64,000 nt of DNA, taken from the NCBI RefSeq assembly GCF_017833295.1, contig NZ_JAFIBW010000001.1:5456001-5520000 (forward strand), given 5' to 3'. Under the pieces are notes generated by a model, which was not told where the DNA came from, made no database searches, and saw nothing but the letters and a program-made list of their open reading frames with translations. Made by a program: the position numbers and the translations under genes. The DNA is from Methylobacterium sp. PvR107. GTDB lineage: Bacteria; Pseudomonadota; Alphaproteobacteria; Rhizobiales; Beijerinckiaceae. Below, in pieces: positions 9,016 through 17,602 of this stretch. How positions within the stretch are numbered: position 1 is the stretch's first letter; the number at the start of each line of letters is the position of its first letter.

Positions 9016-9378
9016 TCAGGCCGCCGCGGCGAGCCAGGTGCGCGCCTCATCGAGGCGAGCGCGCTCGAACACCTTGATCTGGGTCGGCGAGACGAAGTTG
9101 AATGTCTCGGCGAGCGCCTTCAGCCACGGTGCGTCCGTCACCAGGGCAACGTGGCTGACGCTCTTCATCATCGAGAAGCCGAAGCGCGGGTCCTTGAAGA
9201 AGGCCGCCGGCTCCATGCCCTCGAAGGCGCGGATATCCTCCAGCAGCTTGATCTTGCCGCCCTTGTCGAGGTCGGCCTTCATCGCGGTCATCGCCGCGTT
9301 CATCTCCTCGTCGGTGATCTTCCCGTCGACCACGATTTCGGCGACATTGGAATCCGGCGTCTTGGTGTAGGTCAGCAC
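9016..9378 (-). CDS. SpoIIAA-like (STAS fold) domain protein
   Basis: 120 residues. The sequence LLEDIRAFEGMEPAAFFKD followed by FSMMKSVSHVALVTD and VKVF-type strands matches the SpoIIAA-like/STAS family that often accompanies stress or lipid-binding roles in proteobacteria. Start is GTG at 9378, preceded by a strong GGAGGAG at 6 nt; longer frames upstream lack protein character. It is soluble and lacks the usual phosphorylatable serine pattern, so an anti-anti-sigma role is doubtful. It is convergent with the secreted-protein gene, the two stops lying 6 nt apart. Confidence 0.7.
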   Translation of the reverse strand: MLTYTKTPDSNVAEIVVDGKITDEEMNAAMTAMKADLDKGGKIKLLEDIRAFEGMEPAAFFKDPRFGFSMMKSVSHVALVTDAPWLKALAETFNFVSPTQIKVFERARLDEARTWLAAAA

Positions 9379-9553
9379 TGATCGCTCCTCCGGGAACCGC
9401 CCGCGTCCCGTCGCCGGTCTCCGGCCAGGGTCCGCCGCCCGTGGCAAGAGCCATACCCGATCGCGCCGCGAACGGACACGGCTCTGCCCCCCTGCTCTGG
9501 TGCTTCCCGCGGACGATCCGGATTCGGCTTCGCCGGGAAGCCCGCGAAGTCTC

Positions 9554-11758
9554 CTACAAAAAGCTCTGCGGGTCGACATCGATGGCGACCCGGACGTTGC
9601 CGCGCACCTTGGGGCCGCGGGCGATCCAGGCGCGCAGGTAGCCTTGCAGGTCGACGTTGCGCTCGGTCTTCACCAGCAGCCGGAACCGGTATCGCCCGCG
9701 CACCAGGGCCAGCGGCGCCTCGGCGGGCCCCAGGACCATCACGCCCTCGGGCGGCTCGGCGGCGCGGGCCAGCGCCTGCCCGTGCGCCTCCGCCACCGCG
9801 CGCTCGCTGGCCGAGACGATCAGCGCCGCGAGCCGCCCGAACGGCGGCAGGCCGGCCGCCTCGCGGGCCTCGATCTCCTCGGCGTAGAAGCGCTCGGCGT
9901 CGCCCGACAGGAGGGCCGCGATCACCGGATGGTCCGGCTGGTAGGTCTGGACGAGGGCCCGGCCGGGCTTCTCGCCGCGACCGGCGCGTCCGGTCACCTG
10001 CTGGAGCAGCTGGAAGGTCCGCTCCGCCGCCCGCGGATCGCCCGAGGTCAGGCCGATATCGGCGTCGAGCACGCCGACGAGGGTCAGGAACGGGAAATTG
10101 TGGCCCTTCGCCACGAGCTGCGTGCCGATCACCACGTCGCATTCCCCGGCCGCCACCGCGTCGAGTTCCTGACGCAGGCGCTCGGCGCCGCCGGGGAAAT
10201 CGCTCGACAGCACGACGATGCGCCGTTCGGGGAACAGGGCGGCGGCCTCCTCGGCGATCCGCTCGACGCCGGGGCCGCAGGCGGTGAGATTGTCGAAGGT
10301 GCCGCACTCGGTGCAGGCCTCGGGCCGGCGCTCGGTATAACCGCACTGGTGGCAGACGAGGGCCCGGCGGAACCGGTGCTCCACCAGCCAGGTCGAGCAG
10401 TTCTTGCACTGGTAGCGGTGCCCGCAGGCCCGGCACAGGGTCAGCGGCGCGTAGCCCCGCCGGTTGAGGAACAGCAGCGCCTGCTCGCCGCGCTCCAGGG
10501 TGTGCTTCACGGCGCTGACCAGAGGCGGGCTCAGGAAGCGACCGCGCTCGGGCTGATCGAGGCGCATGTCGATGGCGGCGATGTCGGGCAGGCTCCGTCC
10601 GCCGAAGCGCTCCGGCAGCCGCACGTGCCGGTAGCGCCCCCGGGCGGCGTTGACCCGCGTCTCGATGGCGGGCGTCGCCGAGGTCAGCACCACCGGGCAG
10701 CCCTCCAGCCGCCCGCGCACGACCGCCATGTCGCGGGCGTGATAGTGGACGCCGTCCTCCTGCTTGTAGGCGGTCTCGTGCTCCTCATCGACCACGATCA
10801 GGCCGAGGCGGGCGAAGGGCAGGAACAGGGCCGAGCGCGCACCCACCACCACGAGCGCGTCGCCCTCGGCCACCGCGGCCCGCAGGCGTTCGCGCCGCTT
10901 GCCGCCGATCCCGGAATGCCACGCCGCCGGCCGCACCCCGAACCGGGCCGCGAACCGGTCGAGGAACTGTGCCGTCAGGGCGATCTCCGGCATCAGGATC
11001 AGCGCCTGCCGGCCCGCCCGGATGCAGCCGGCGACCGCCTCGAAATAGACCTCGGTCTTGCCCGAGCCGGTGACGCCTTCCAACAGGACCGGCCGAAGGT
11101 CGGTCTCCGCAGGCTCGGCCCGAACTTCGGTCGCTGACGGCCGCCAGGGGAACGGTTCGACCAGGGCAGCCACGGCCTCGGCCTGGGCGGGGGAGAGCGG
11201 CGTCCGCGGGAAGTCGGGGTCGGGCGGCGGCGCGACCGGCTCGGGCTCCACCGCCACGGTCTCTAGGGCGCCGTCATCGATGAGCCCGTCGACCACCGAG
11301 AGCGAGACGCCGGCCTCCTTGGCCAGCGCACTCTTGCCGCGCAGGCTGCCATCCACGGCGACGGCCAGCACCTTGGTCCGAGCGGGCGTGGGTCGGCTCG
11401 GCGGCTTGTCGGTGATGCGCACTGCGACCCGGACGGTCTCGGCGGCGGCCGCCTCGTCGGGCAGGCGCAGCACCATGGCAAGCGCCGAGCCCTTCGGGGC
11501 CAGCGTGTAGCGGGCGATCCAGTCGACGAGGCTGCGCAGCGGCTCCGAGAGCGGCGGGTAAGGCAGGCGGCCGGTCACCGGACGCAGGTTCGAGCCGCCG
11601 GCGGTGCCGGCCAGACCCCAGACGACCCCGACGATCTCGCGCGGGCCCAGCGGTACCTGCACCACGTCGCCGGAAGCAAGCTCAAGCCCGGCCGGGACCA
11701 CGTAGCTGTAGGGCGTATCGAGGGCCAGCGGGATCAGGATCTCGGCGACGATGGGCAT
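9554..11758 (-). CDS. priA: Primosomal replication protein N' (PriA helicase)
   Basis: 734 residues. This DNA helicase restarts stalled replication forks. It has an N-terminal 3'-end-binding domain (MPIVAEILIPLALDTPYSYV), Walker A GVTGSGKTEVY at 228-238, DEEH at 324-327, and eight zinc-binding cysteines at 442, 445, 451, 454, 469, 472, 482 and 485. Motif VI QQVTGRAGRG follows. Length is normal for the family. ATG 11758 is the family start; the frame upstream to 12283 is a shadow of the neighbouring MFS gene. Monocistronic on the minus strand, with the MFS gene ending 65 nt upstream. Confidence 0.96.
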   Translation of the reverse strand: MPIVAEILIPLALDTPYSYVVPAGLELASGDVVQVPLGPREIVGVVWGLAGTAGGSNLRPVTGRLPYPPLSEPLRSLVDWIARYTLAPKGSALAMVLRLPDEAAAAETVRVAVRITDKPPSRPTPARTKVLAVAVDGSLRGKSALAKEAGVSLSVVDGLIDDGALETVAVEPEPVAPPPDPDFPRTPLSPAQAEAVAALVEPFPWRPSATEVRAEPAETDLRPVLLEGVTGSGKTEVYFEAVAGCIRAGRQALILMPEIALTAQFLDRFAARFGVRPAAWHSGIGGKRRERLRAAVAEGDALVVVGARSALFLPFARLGLIVVDEEHETAYKQEDGVHYHARDMAVVRGRLEGCPVVLTSATPAIETRVNAARGRYRHVRLPERFGGRSLPDIAAIDMRLDQPERGRFLSPPLVSAVKHTLERGEQALLFLNRRGYAPLTLCRACGHRYQCKNCSTWLVEHRFRRALVCHQCGYTERRPEACTECGTFDNLTACGPGVERIAEEAAALFPERRIVVLSSDFPGGAERLRQELDAVAAGECDVVIGTQLVAKGHNFPFLTLVGVLDADIGLTSGDPRAAERTFQLLQQVTGRAGRGEKPGRALVQTYQPDHPVIAALLSGDAERFYAEEIEAREAAGLPPFGRLAALIVSASERAVAEAHGQALARAAEPPEGVMVLGPAEAPLALVRGRYRFRLLVKTERNVDLQGYLRAWIARGPKVRGNVRVAIDVDPQSFL

Positions 11759-11823
11759 GCAGGGCTTTTCGGGCGGCTCCGTTCCGGGTCCGTACCACAG
11801 GCCCGGGAAAAGAACCCACCGCC

Positions 11824-12990
11824 TCAGCGACGCCGCAACCCGGGGACCAGCGGCAGAGCTGCGAGGCTCAGGGCGGCCATCGCCCAGAAGGCCCGGGCAC
11901 CGAAGGATCCGTAGAGCGCCCCCGAGGCGAGGGTCGCCAGCACGCCCGACAGGCCGAGGCCGAGCGTCCCGTAGAGGGCGAGCGCGGTCGCACGCAGGTG
12001 GGACGGCGTCGATTCCTCGATCAGGCCGAGGCAGGCGAGGTGCAGCAGCGCGAAGCTGAACCCGTGCAGTGCCTCCGCGGCGGCCAGCCACGGCACGTCG
12101 GTGGTCGAGCCCAGCACCGCCCAGCGCAGCGCGCCGGCGCAGGCCGCCACCGCGACACCGGCCGGAAGCCCGATCCGCGCCAGCAGGAGCGGCCCGACCA
12201 GCAGGAAGACCAGCACCTCGGCCCCGACAGACACCGACCAGAGCAGGCCGGCGGTGCCGGCCCCGATCCCGGACGCGCGCCACAAGATCATGGCGAAGCC
12301 GTCATGCAGGGCATGTGCGCCGATCACCAGGGCGGCCGCCAGCACGGTCCGGCGGAATCGCGGGCGCTGGGCCAAATCGGCGAAGCCGCGCAGGGGCGGC
12401 CGCGTCTCGGCCGGCCCGGCCGATGCCGCGGGCAGGGCCAGCGCCGCCGTGGCGGCGGCCAGGAACAGGATTCCGCTCGCCGCCAGGGCGGCAGCGAGAT
12501 CCACGCTCCCGATCAGCCAGCCCGCGGCGCCGGTCCCGACGATGAAGGCGGCCGAGCCGGCGGCACGGACCCAGCCGTACTGGAACGCGGCCCCGCCCCG
12601 CGCGGCGGCGAGCGCGAGCGCGTCGGCGAGTGGCGCCGGGGCGGCCGTGCCCGCCGCGTAGAGGAGGGCCGGGCCGATCAGCTGGGCGAAGCCGATGCCC
12701 GGGAGATGGGCCAGGGTGGCCAGTCCCGCCAGCGCGAGGCTCGCCGCCAGGATCGGGCGGCCCGAGCCGCGCCGGTCCGCGACGGAGCCGGCCAGGGGGC
12801 CGATCACGAGGCGGATCGCGCCCGCGGCGGCGAGCAGGACGCCGATCGCGCCAGGATCCAGGCCGCGCGCTGCCAGGAACGCCGGAAGGATCGGTGACAG
12901 GCCGCCATAGGCCCCGTAAAGCGCCGCATACAGGAGCAGGAAGCGGGCAAGTCCGCCGCGCCGTCCCGCGCTGTTCACCGCCGCCCGCAT
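11824..12990 (-). CDS. MFS transporter (HcaT/LacY-like type)
   Basis: 388 residues, almost entirely hydrophobic, with about 12 predicted membrane helices. The loop GPLAGSVADRRGSGRPIL between helices 2 and 3 is the MFS signature. FLLLYAALYGAYGGLSPILPAFLAARGL at the start resembles the MFS_1-like/3-phenylpropionate permease (HcaT) branch. The substrate cannot be told. It lies upstream of priA with a 65-nt gap, and the two need not be functionally linked. Confidence 0.8.
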   Translation of the reverse strand: MRAAVNSAGRRGGLARFLLLYAALYGAYGGLSPILPAFLAARGLDPGAIGVLLAAAGAIRLVIGPLAGSVADRRGSGRPILAASLALAGLATLAHLPGIGFAQLIGPALLYAAGTAAPAPLADALALAAARGGAAFQYGWVRAAGSAAFIVGTGAAGWLIGSVDLAAALAASGILFLAAATAALALPAASAGPAETRPPLRGFADLAQRPRFRRTVLAAALVIGAHALHDGFAMILWRASGIGAGTAGLLWSVSVGAEVLVFLLVGPLLLARIGLPAGVAVAACAGALRWAVLGSTTDVPWLAAAEALHGFSFALLHLACLGLIEESTPSHLRATALALYGTLGLGLSGVLATLASGALYGSFGARAFWAMAALSLAALPLVPGLRRR

Positions 12991-13079
12991 GCGCGGAGCG
13001 TAGCATTGCGGGGCCGGTGAGCGTCAGTGTCCCCGGGCCGGTCCGATCCGCGTTCCCCAGCCGGCGACCGCATCCGGTC

Positions 13080-14066
13080 TCAGTAGATCGGCCCGGTGCT
13101 CGGCGGCGCGCCGAGCTGAAGCGGCTCGTCATACGCCTCCGCGGGTTCCTCGGGGGCGACGGTCGCGACCCGCGGCGCCGGCCGGGCCGGGGGCGCCGAG
13201 GTGTAGGCCGAAGCCGCCGGCAGGCGGGCCGGAGCACGGGCAACCTGGGTCGGGCTCGCGGCCTTCGACATCGGCGCGACGCCGTACGGATCGTCCTCCT
13301 CGACATCCACCGGCGCCTGCGGGGCGGCCGGCTGGCGCGTCGGCGGGACCGGGCGGGACAGGGGCCGCTCGACGCCGGTGCCGAGCTGCGGCGTGAACTT
13401 GATCAGCGGCTGGCAGATCCGCTTCAGCCCGCGCGGGTCGTGCCGGGCGAGGTCCACGTGGATGTGATCGTAGTGGAAGACGTTCGAACCGGGCGCCAGC
13501 ACCGTGGTGAAGCGCTGGCAGGCGCCCAGGAAGATCTCGCGCAGGAAGCCCTGCTCGGCCTCGGTGCCGCGCCAGCCGCCCTTGACGGTGATCACGTGAC
13601 CGTCGGCGAGCTTGATCGACATCACGTCGATCGCATTGCCATAGCCGTGTTCGGAGAGCTTGGCGCCGGGCTGGTTGTTGCGGCCGCGACAGGAATAGGA
13701 GCCGGCGTTGATCTCGGCGACGGGCACGCCGAAATAGAGGCTGGCGGCCGGCTGGATCGTATCGGCGAGCCACGCCTCGGCCTCGGCCAGCGCCGGGCAG
13801 CCGAGCGTCATCCGCTGCTTCAACACCACGGAGCCGCCGGCGAGCCGCGTCACCCGGAAGGGCTGCTGCATGCCGCAGGGTCCCGGGCCGTCCATCGCCG
13901 CGATGGGCGTGATGAATTCCGACGGCTCGACGAGCTTCTTGGCCAGGCAGACCTGCTCCGCCTGATCGCGCCACGGGTCGCGTCGCTCGAAATGGTTGAC
14001 CGAGCACGCGGTGAGGCCCGCGCCGAACAGCGCCAGGGCCGAGAACAGGGATACGCCACGCCACAT
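13080..14066 (-). CDS. Extensin-like family lipoprotein (possible peptidoglycan hydrolase)
   Basis: 328 residues from ATG 14066; GTG 14084 is a possible earlier start. The N-terminus MWRGVSLFSALALFGAGLTAC is a lipoprotein signal with lipobox LTAC. The extensin-like C domain follows (SCRGRNNQPGAKLSEHGYGN, AIDV, HYDHIHVDL). The conserved His/Asp pattern resembles the LAS/M15 zinc peptidase core, so a murein-remodelling role is plausible (inference). The C-terminal 100 residues are rich in Pro and Ala and disordered. It is divergent from the amidase at 14178. Confidence 0.8.
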   Translation of the reverse strand: MWRGVSLFSALALFGAGLTACSVNHFERRDPWRDQAEQVCLAKKLVEPSEFITPIAAMDGPGPCGMQQPFRVTRLAGGSVVLKQRMTLGCPALAEAEAWLADTIQPAASLYFGVPVAEINAGSYSCRGRNNQPGAKLSEHGYGNAIDVMSIKLADGHVITVKGGWRGTEAEQGFLREIFLGACQRFTTVLAPGSNVFHYDHIHVDLARHDPRGLKRICQPLIKFTPQLGTGVERPLSRPVPPTRQPAAPQAPVDVEEDDPYGVAPMSKAASPTQVARAPARLPAASAYTSAPPARPAPRVATVAPEEPAEAYDEPLQLGAPPSTGPIY

Positions 14067-14177
14067 GACACGGACGATGCGCACTTTCGCGTAAAGCGTT
14101 CGTCAACGGCGTTTTCGGAATGGCGCGGCCTGTGGCGCCTCGGTTGACAGCGCCGCAGACCGCGGACTGAATGCATT

Positions 14178-15410
14178 ATGCTTTCACTCCTCGACCTCCG
14201 CGCCCGCATCGCCGCCGGCACCCTGACGCCCGCGGGCGCCATCGACCTCTGTCGCGCCGCGATCGCCGCGCGGGAGCCGGCATTGCGCGCGCTGGTCACC
14301 CTCGACCCGGCACCTACGATCCCGGAGGCCGGGCCGCTTGCCGGCATCGCGGTCGGCGTGAAGGACATCATCGACAGCGCCGGCCTGCCGAGCCAGATGG
14401 GCTCGTCGATCTACGCGGGCTGGCACCCGCGCGGCGACGCCGCCGTGGTCAGCCGGCTGAAGCGGCTCGGTGCTGTGGCGCTCGCCAAGACCACCACCAC
14501 GGCCTTCGCCAGCAGCGACCCGACCGAGACGGTCAATCCGCACGATCCCGGCCACACGCCGGGCGGCTCCTCGGCGGGTTCGGCTGCCGCCGTCGGCGCC
14601 GGGATGCTGCCCCTGGCCCTGGGCACGCAGACGGCGGGATCGGTGATCCGCCCGGCGAGCTATTGCGGCTGCGCGGCGGTGAAGCCGTCATTCCGGCTGA
14701 TCCCGACTGTCGGGGTGAAGACCTATTCCTGGGCGCTCGACACGGTCGGCCTGTTCGCCGCCGGGGTCGCGGACGTTGCCCACGCCCTGGCTCTGGTGAC
14801 CGGCCGGCCGGAGATCGACGGCGCCGAGGCCGGCTCGGCACCCCGCATCGGCTTCGTGCGCCAGGACTTCGCCGAGGCCCCGGAGCCCGAGGCCGAGGCC
14901 GCGCTGGCTCGCGCCCGGCAGGCGGCCGAGCGGGCGGGCGCACGGGTCACCGACCTCGCGCTGCCGGCGGAGCTGGCGCAGGCCTGGGAGCGCCACCGGA
15001 TCATCCAGAACTACGAAGGAAGGCTGGCGCTCGGCTGGGAGTTCGACACCCAGGCCGACGCGCTGCCGCCGCGGGTCCGGGAGCATCTCGACGCGGGCGA
15101 CGCGTTCAGCCCCGCCGAGTACGACGATGCCCGCCGCCACGCCCATCGCGCCCGGCGGGTACTCAAGGACCTGTTCGCGGGTTACGACGCGATCCTGACC
15201 TTTTCGGCCCCCGGCCAGGCGCCCGCGACGCTCGCCTCGACGGGCGATCCCCGCTTCAACCAGCTCTGGACGCTGATGGGCGTGCCGTGCGTGAACGTGC
15301 CGGTGCCGGGCCATCGGCTGCCGGTGGGCGTGCAGGTGATCGGCCGGTTCGGCGACGACGGCCGGGCCCTGGCGGTCGCCCGGCTGATCGAGGACGCCCT
15401 GCGCGGCTGA
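14178..15410 (+). CDS. Amidase (short amidase-signature enzyme)
   Basis: 410 residues with triad Lys62 (VGVKDIID), Ser131 (HTPGGSSAG) and Ser155 (TQTAGSVIRP). The spacing equals that of malonamidase E2 (62/131/155), which suggests a small-amide hydrolase, although similarity to that enzyme's substrate pocket cannot be judged. Cytoplasmic. It stands alone, divergent from the extensin-like gene and convergent with the AI-2E-family gene, from which a palindromic repeat separates it. It is unlikely to be gatA. Confidence 0.86.
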   Translation: MLSLLDLRARIAAGTLTPAGAIDLCRAAIAAREPALRALVTLDPAPTIPEAGPLAGIAVGVKDIIDSAGLPSQMGSSIYAGWHPRGDAAVVSRLKRLGAVALAKTTTTAFASSDPTETVNPHDPGHTPGGSSAGSAAAVGAGMLPLALGTQTAGSVIRPASYCGCAAVKPSFRLIPTVGVKTYSWALDTVGLFAAGVADVAHALALVTGRPEIDGAEAGSAPRIGFVRQDFAEAPEPEAEAALARARQAAERAGARVTDLALPAELAQAWERHRIIQNYEGRLALGWEFDTQADALPPRVREHLDAGDAFSPAEYDDARRHAHRARRVLKDLFAGYDAILTFSAPGQAPATLASTGDPRFNQLWTLMGVPCVNVPVPGHRLPVGVQVIGRFGDDGRALAVARLIEDALRG

Positions 15411-15423
15411 CCGGTCGTCTGCT

Positions 15424-15459
15424 TCATTCCGGGGCCGCAGGGAGCGGAGCCCGGAATGA
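15424..15459. repeat. Palindromic repeat TCATTCCGGG...CCCGGAATGA
   Basis: A perfect 10-bp inverted repeat, TCATTCCGGG (15424-15433) and CCCGGAATGA (15450-15459), around a 16-nt loop. It lies between two convergent stops, so it may serve as a bidirectional terminator. The same arms recur at 22495-22528 and 30806-30919, so it is a dispersed repeat family. Confidence 0.8.
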
Positions 15460-15465
15460 CGGTGC

Positions 15466-16611
15466 TCAGTTGCTCGGCTGTTCGTGGAGGGTGTCCTCCA
15501 CGTAGAGCTGCTCCAGCAGGACCTTGATCACCGCCATCAGCGGCAGGGCGAGGGCGATGCCCCACAGCCCGAAGATCACGCCCAGGATCAGCTGCCCGGC
15601 AAAGATTGTGGCCGGCGGGATGTCGAGCGCCCGCTTCTGGATGAACGGCGTCAGGCCGTAGCTCTCCAGGCACTGCACTGCGAGATACACGCCCACGGCG
15701 CCGATCACCGCCTTGGTGCCCGACGCAAGGGCGGCGAGCACGATCACGATGCCGGCCACCAGCGGCCCGACCGTGGGCACGAAGGCGAGCAGCCCCGCCT
15801 GCAGCCCCAGGATCAGAGCCCCGCCGATCCCCAGGAAGGCCAGCCCCGCCCAGGTGCACACGAAGATGACCGCCATGATGATGATCTGGCCGAACAGCCA
15901 GTGCCGCAGGGTCTCGCCGGCCCCATCGAAGACCTGGGTCGCCCGCCAGCGTCCCTGCGGCGGCACGAACCGGACCGCGCCGTCGCGGTAGGCCTTCGGG
16001 TCGGCCGCGAAGGCGAGCCCGAGGAAGGCGATCACCAGGACGTTGCCCAAAGCGTCGAACAGCCCGAGGATCACCGCGGCCGCCGGGCCCAGGACGCTGC
16101 CCGCGTCGGAGACGATGGAACTGCCGCCCTTGAGCAAGCCGTTGGCGAGGCCGCCGAGGCCCCCCTCGCGCTGGCCGCCTTCGGCCGAGCCGTCCTTGCC
16201 GCCGCCCTGCTGCGACAGGTTCGGGACGTCGATGCCGCGCTCGGCGAGCCAGCCGGTCACCGTGCCGGCCTGATCCTTGATCGTGGTGCCGAGGTCGCGC
16301 CCCTGCTGCACGATCGTGGCGCCGCCGTAGCTGCCGAACCCGATCACCGCGACCGCGACAGCCAGGCTGGCGATCGTCAGCCGCACGGCCCTGGGCAGGG
16401 GCAGGACATGGCCGAGCCCGCGCGTCAGGCCGTCGAGGAAGACCGCGAGGAGCACGCCGGCGAAGATCAGCAGGAGCGTGCCCACCGACATCCAGGCGAG
16501 CGCCAGCGCCGCCACGAAGCAGACCACCGCGATGCCCGACACGGCGAGCGGCGCCGCGCCGCGCCAGGACCCGACCGGGCCTTCGAGATCCTGAATCTTT
16601 CCGTCTGACAT
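15466..16611 (-). CDS. AI-2E family transporter (PerM/TqsA family)
   Basis: 381 residues. An N-terminal pair of helices (PLAVSGIAVVCFVAALALAW and a second) and a C-terminal group (GLAFLGIGGALILGLQAGLL, VGPLVAGIVIVLAAL, IFGLWGIALALPLMAVIKVL) fit the eight-helix AI-2E exporter family. A soluble segment, residues 105-190, lies between. Despite the name, most members do not move autoinducer-2; some are sodium/proton antiporters or stress permeases. ATG 16611 is preferred over 16614 because GGAG lies 6 nt ahead of it. Confidence 0.82.
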   Translation of the reverse strand: MSDGKIQDLEGPVGSWRGAAPLAVSGIAVVCFVAALALAWMSVGTLLLIFAGVLLAVFLDGLTRGLGHVLPLPRAVRLTIASLAVAVAVIGFGSYGGATIVQQGRDLGTTIKDQAGTVTGWLAERGIDVPNLSQQGGGKDGSAEGGQREGGLGGLANGLLKGGSSIVSDAGSVLGPAAAVILGLFDALGNVLVIAFLGLAFAADPKAYRDGAVRFVPPQGRWRATQVFDGAGETLRHWLFGQIIIMAVIFVCTWAGLAFLGIGGALILGLQAGLLAFVPTVGPLVAGIVIVLAALASGTKAVIGAVGVYLAVQCLESYGLTPFIQKRALDIPPATIFAGQLILGVIFGLWGIALALPLMAVIKVLLEQLYVEDTLHEQPSN

Positions 16612-16777
16612 CATCGCTCCTGCACCGCGGGCTCACGAACGCCGGGGACCCGCCCGGGTCAAGTGCGGTCGGCGCCCGGCCTGTGCGCAGCGGCGGCGGG
16701 ACCGGACGGCCCGTCGCGCGTTGTCCGCCCGCGTGACGGCCGGCCCGCTGGGGGTCGGCCCTCCAGGAGAGCCCGAC

Positions 16778-16927
16778 ATGAGCAGCCCGTACGGCGAGAC
16801 CCCGATCCGATCCCTCGGCCCCGGCCGGACGGTCGACAACGGCGATCAGCTGAGCAGCGTGATCATCCTGGGTATCGCGGTCGCCGGCGCGGCCGTGGCC
16901 GTGCTGCTGAACGCCCTGATCGTGTAG
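16778..16927 (+). CDS. Small single-helix membrane protein
   Basis: 49 residues. A polar N-terminal half (SSPYGETPIRSLGPG) is followed by one hydrophobic helix (VIILGIAVAGAAVAVLLNAL) reaching the C-terminus. AGGAG lies 9 nt before ATG 16778, and codon use matches the neighbours. It has no recognised family and no operon partner: upstream is the divergent AI-2E gene, and moaE ends 7 nt beyond on the other strand. The tail-anchored layout suggests an inner-membrane microprotein. Confidence 0.55.
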   Translation: MSSPYGETPIRSLGPGRTVDNGDQLSSVIILGIAVAGAAVAVLLNALIV

Positions 16928-16933
16928 GCCGCC

Positions 16934-17401
16934 TCAGCCCCAGCGTCCGGCAGCAGCATCGTCCTGGGCGGTCGCCGCGACCCAGCCGCCGGTGGTGCCG
17001 TCGGCCAAGTGCTCGCGCTTCCAGAACGGGGCGCGGGTCTTGAGGTAATCCATCAGGAAGTCCGCCGCCTCGAAGGCGGCGACCCGGTGGCTCGAGGCGG
17101 TGACCACGAGCACGATCCCGTCCCCCGGGCGCACCCGCCCGTGCCGGTGGATCACCCGCAGCGCCTGGAGCGGCCAGCGCGCCACGGCCTCCTCGGCGAC
17201 CCGAAGGATCTCCGCCTCGGCCATTCCGGGATAATGCTCCAGCTCGAGCGCCGTCAGGCGCCCGTCCTCGTCCCGGCACAGACCCGTGAAGGTCACGACG
17301 GCGCCGGCGCGGCCGCCGAGTTCGGCACCGATCCGGGCGATCTCGGCCGCGGTGTCGAAGGGCTCGGCCTGGATGTCGATGCTCGGAACGGTCGCGCTCA
17401 T
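16934..17401 (-). CDS. moaE: Molybdopterin synthase catalytic subunit MoaE
   Basis: 155 residues. MoaE with MoaD transfers sulfur to precursor Z, making molybdopterin. Family hallmarks are GAVVTFTGLCRDE near the start, IHRHGRVRPGD, and YLKTRAPFWKRE, whose two lysines, 7 apart, correspond to the catalytic pair of E. coli MoaE. moaD is not adjacent in the window. ATG 17401 gives the usual N-terminus; ATG 17413 would add four residues. It is convergent with the 49-residue microprotein and divergent from the tandem hexapeptide gene. Confidence 0.93.
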   Translation of the reverse strand: MSATVPSIDIQAEPFDTAAEIARIGAELGGRAGAVVTFTGLCRDEDGRLTALELEHYPGMAEAEILRVAEEAVARWPLQALRVIHRHGRVRPGDGIVLVVTASSHRVAAFEAADFLMDYLKTRAPFWKREHLADGTTGGWVAATAQDDAAAGRWG

Positions 17402-17602
17402 GCTGCGATCCATAGGTTTTCGCGGCGTTGCGGGCCAGCCCCGCGCCTGTCCTGCCCGGCCGCGCCCCTATATGACACGGTCTGCCGCGTCCTGCCGCCC
17501 CGCAGGATGCCGTCCCATGCGGTCGTCGCGTTTCGGGCACGTCGTGCGCGGTTGTCCGGATCACCGCGCGTGATCCGGCCGGCGGTGGAGGAGGAAATCC
17601 GT

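Noticed and set aside
6945..15410. Either amidase as GatA of the tRNA amidotransferase
   Set aside because: No gatB or gatC nearby; lengths (464 and 410) and sequence context differ from GatA.
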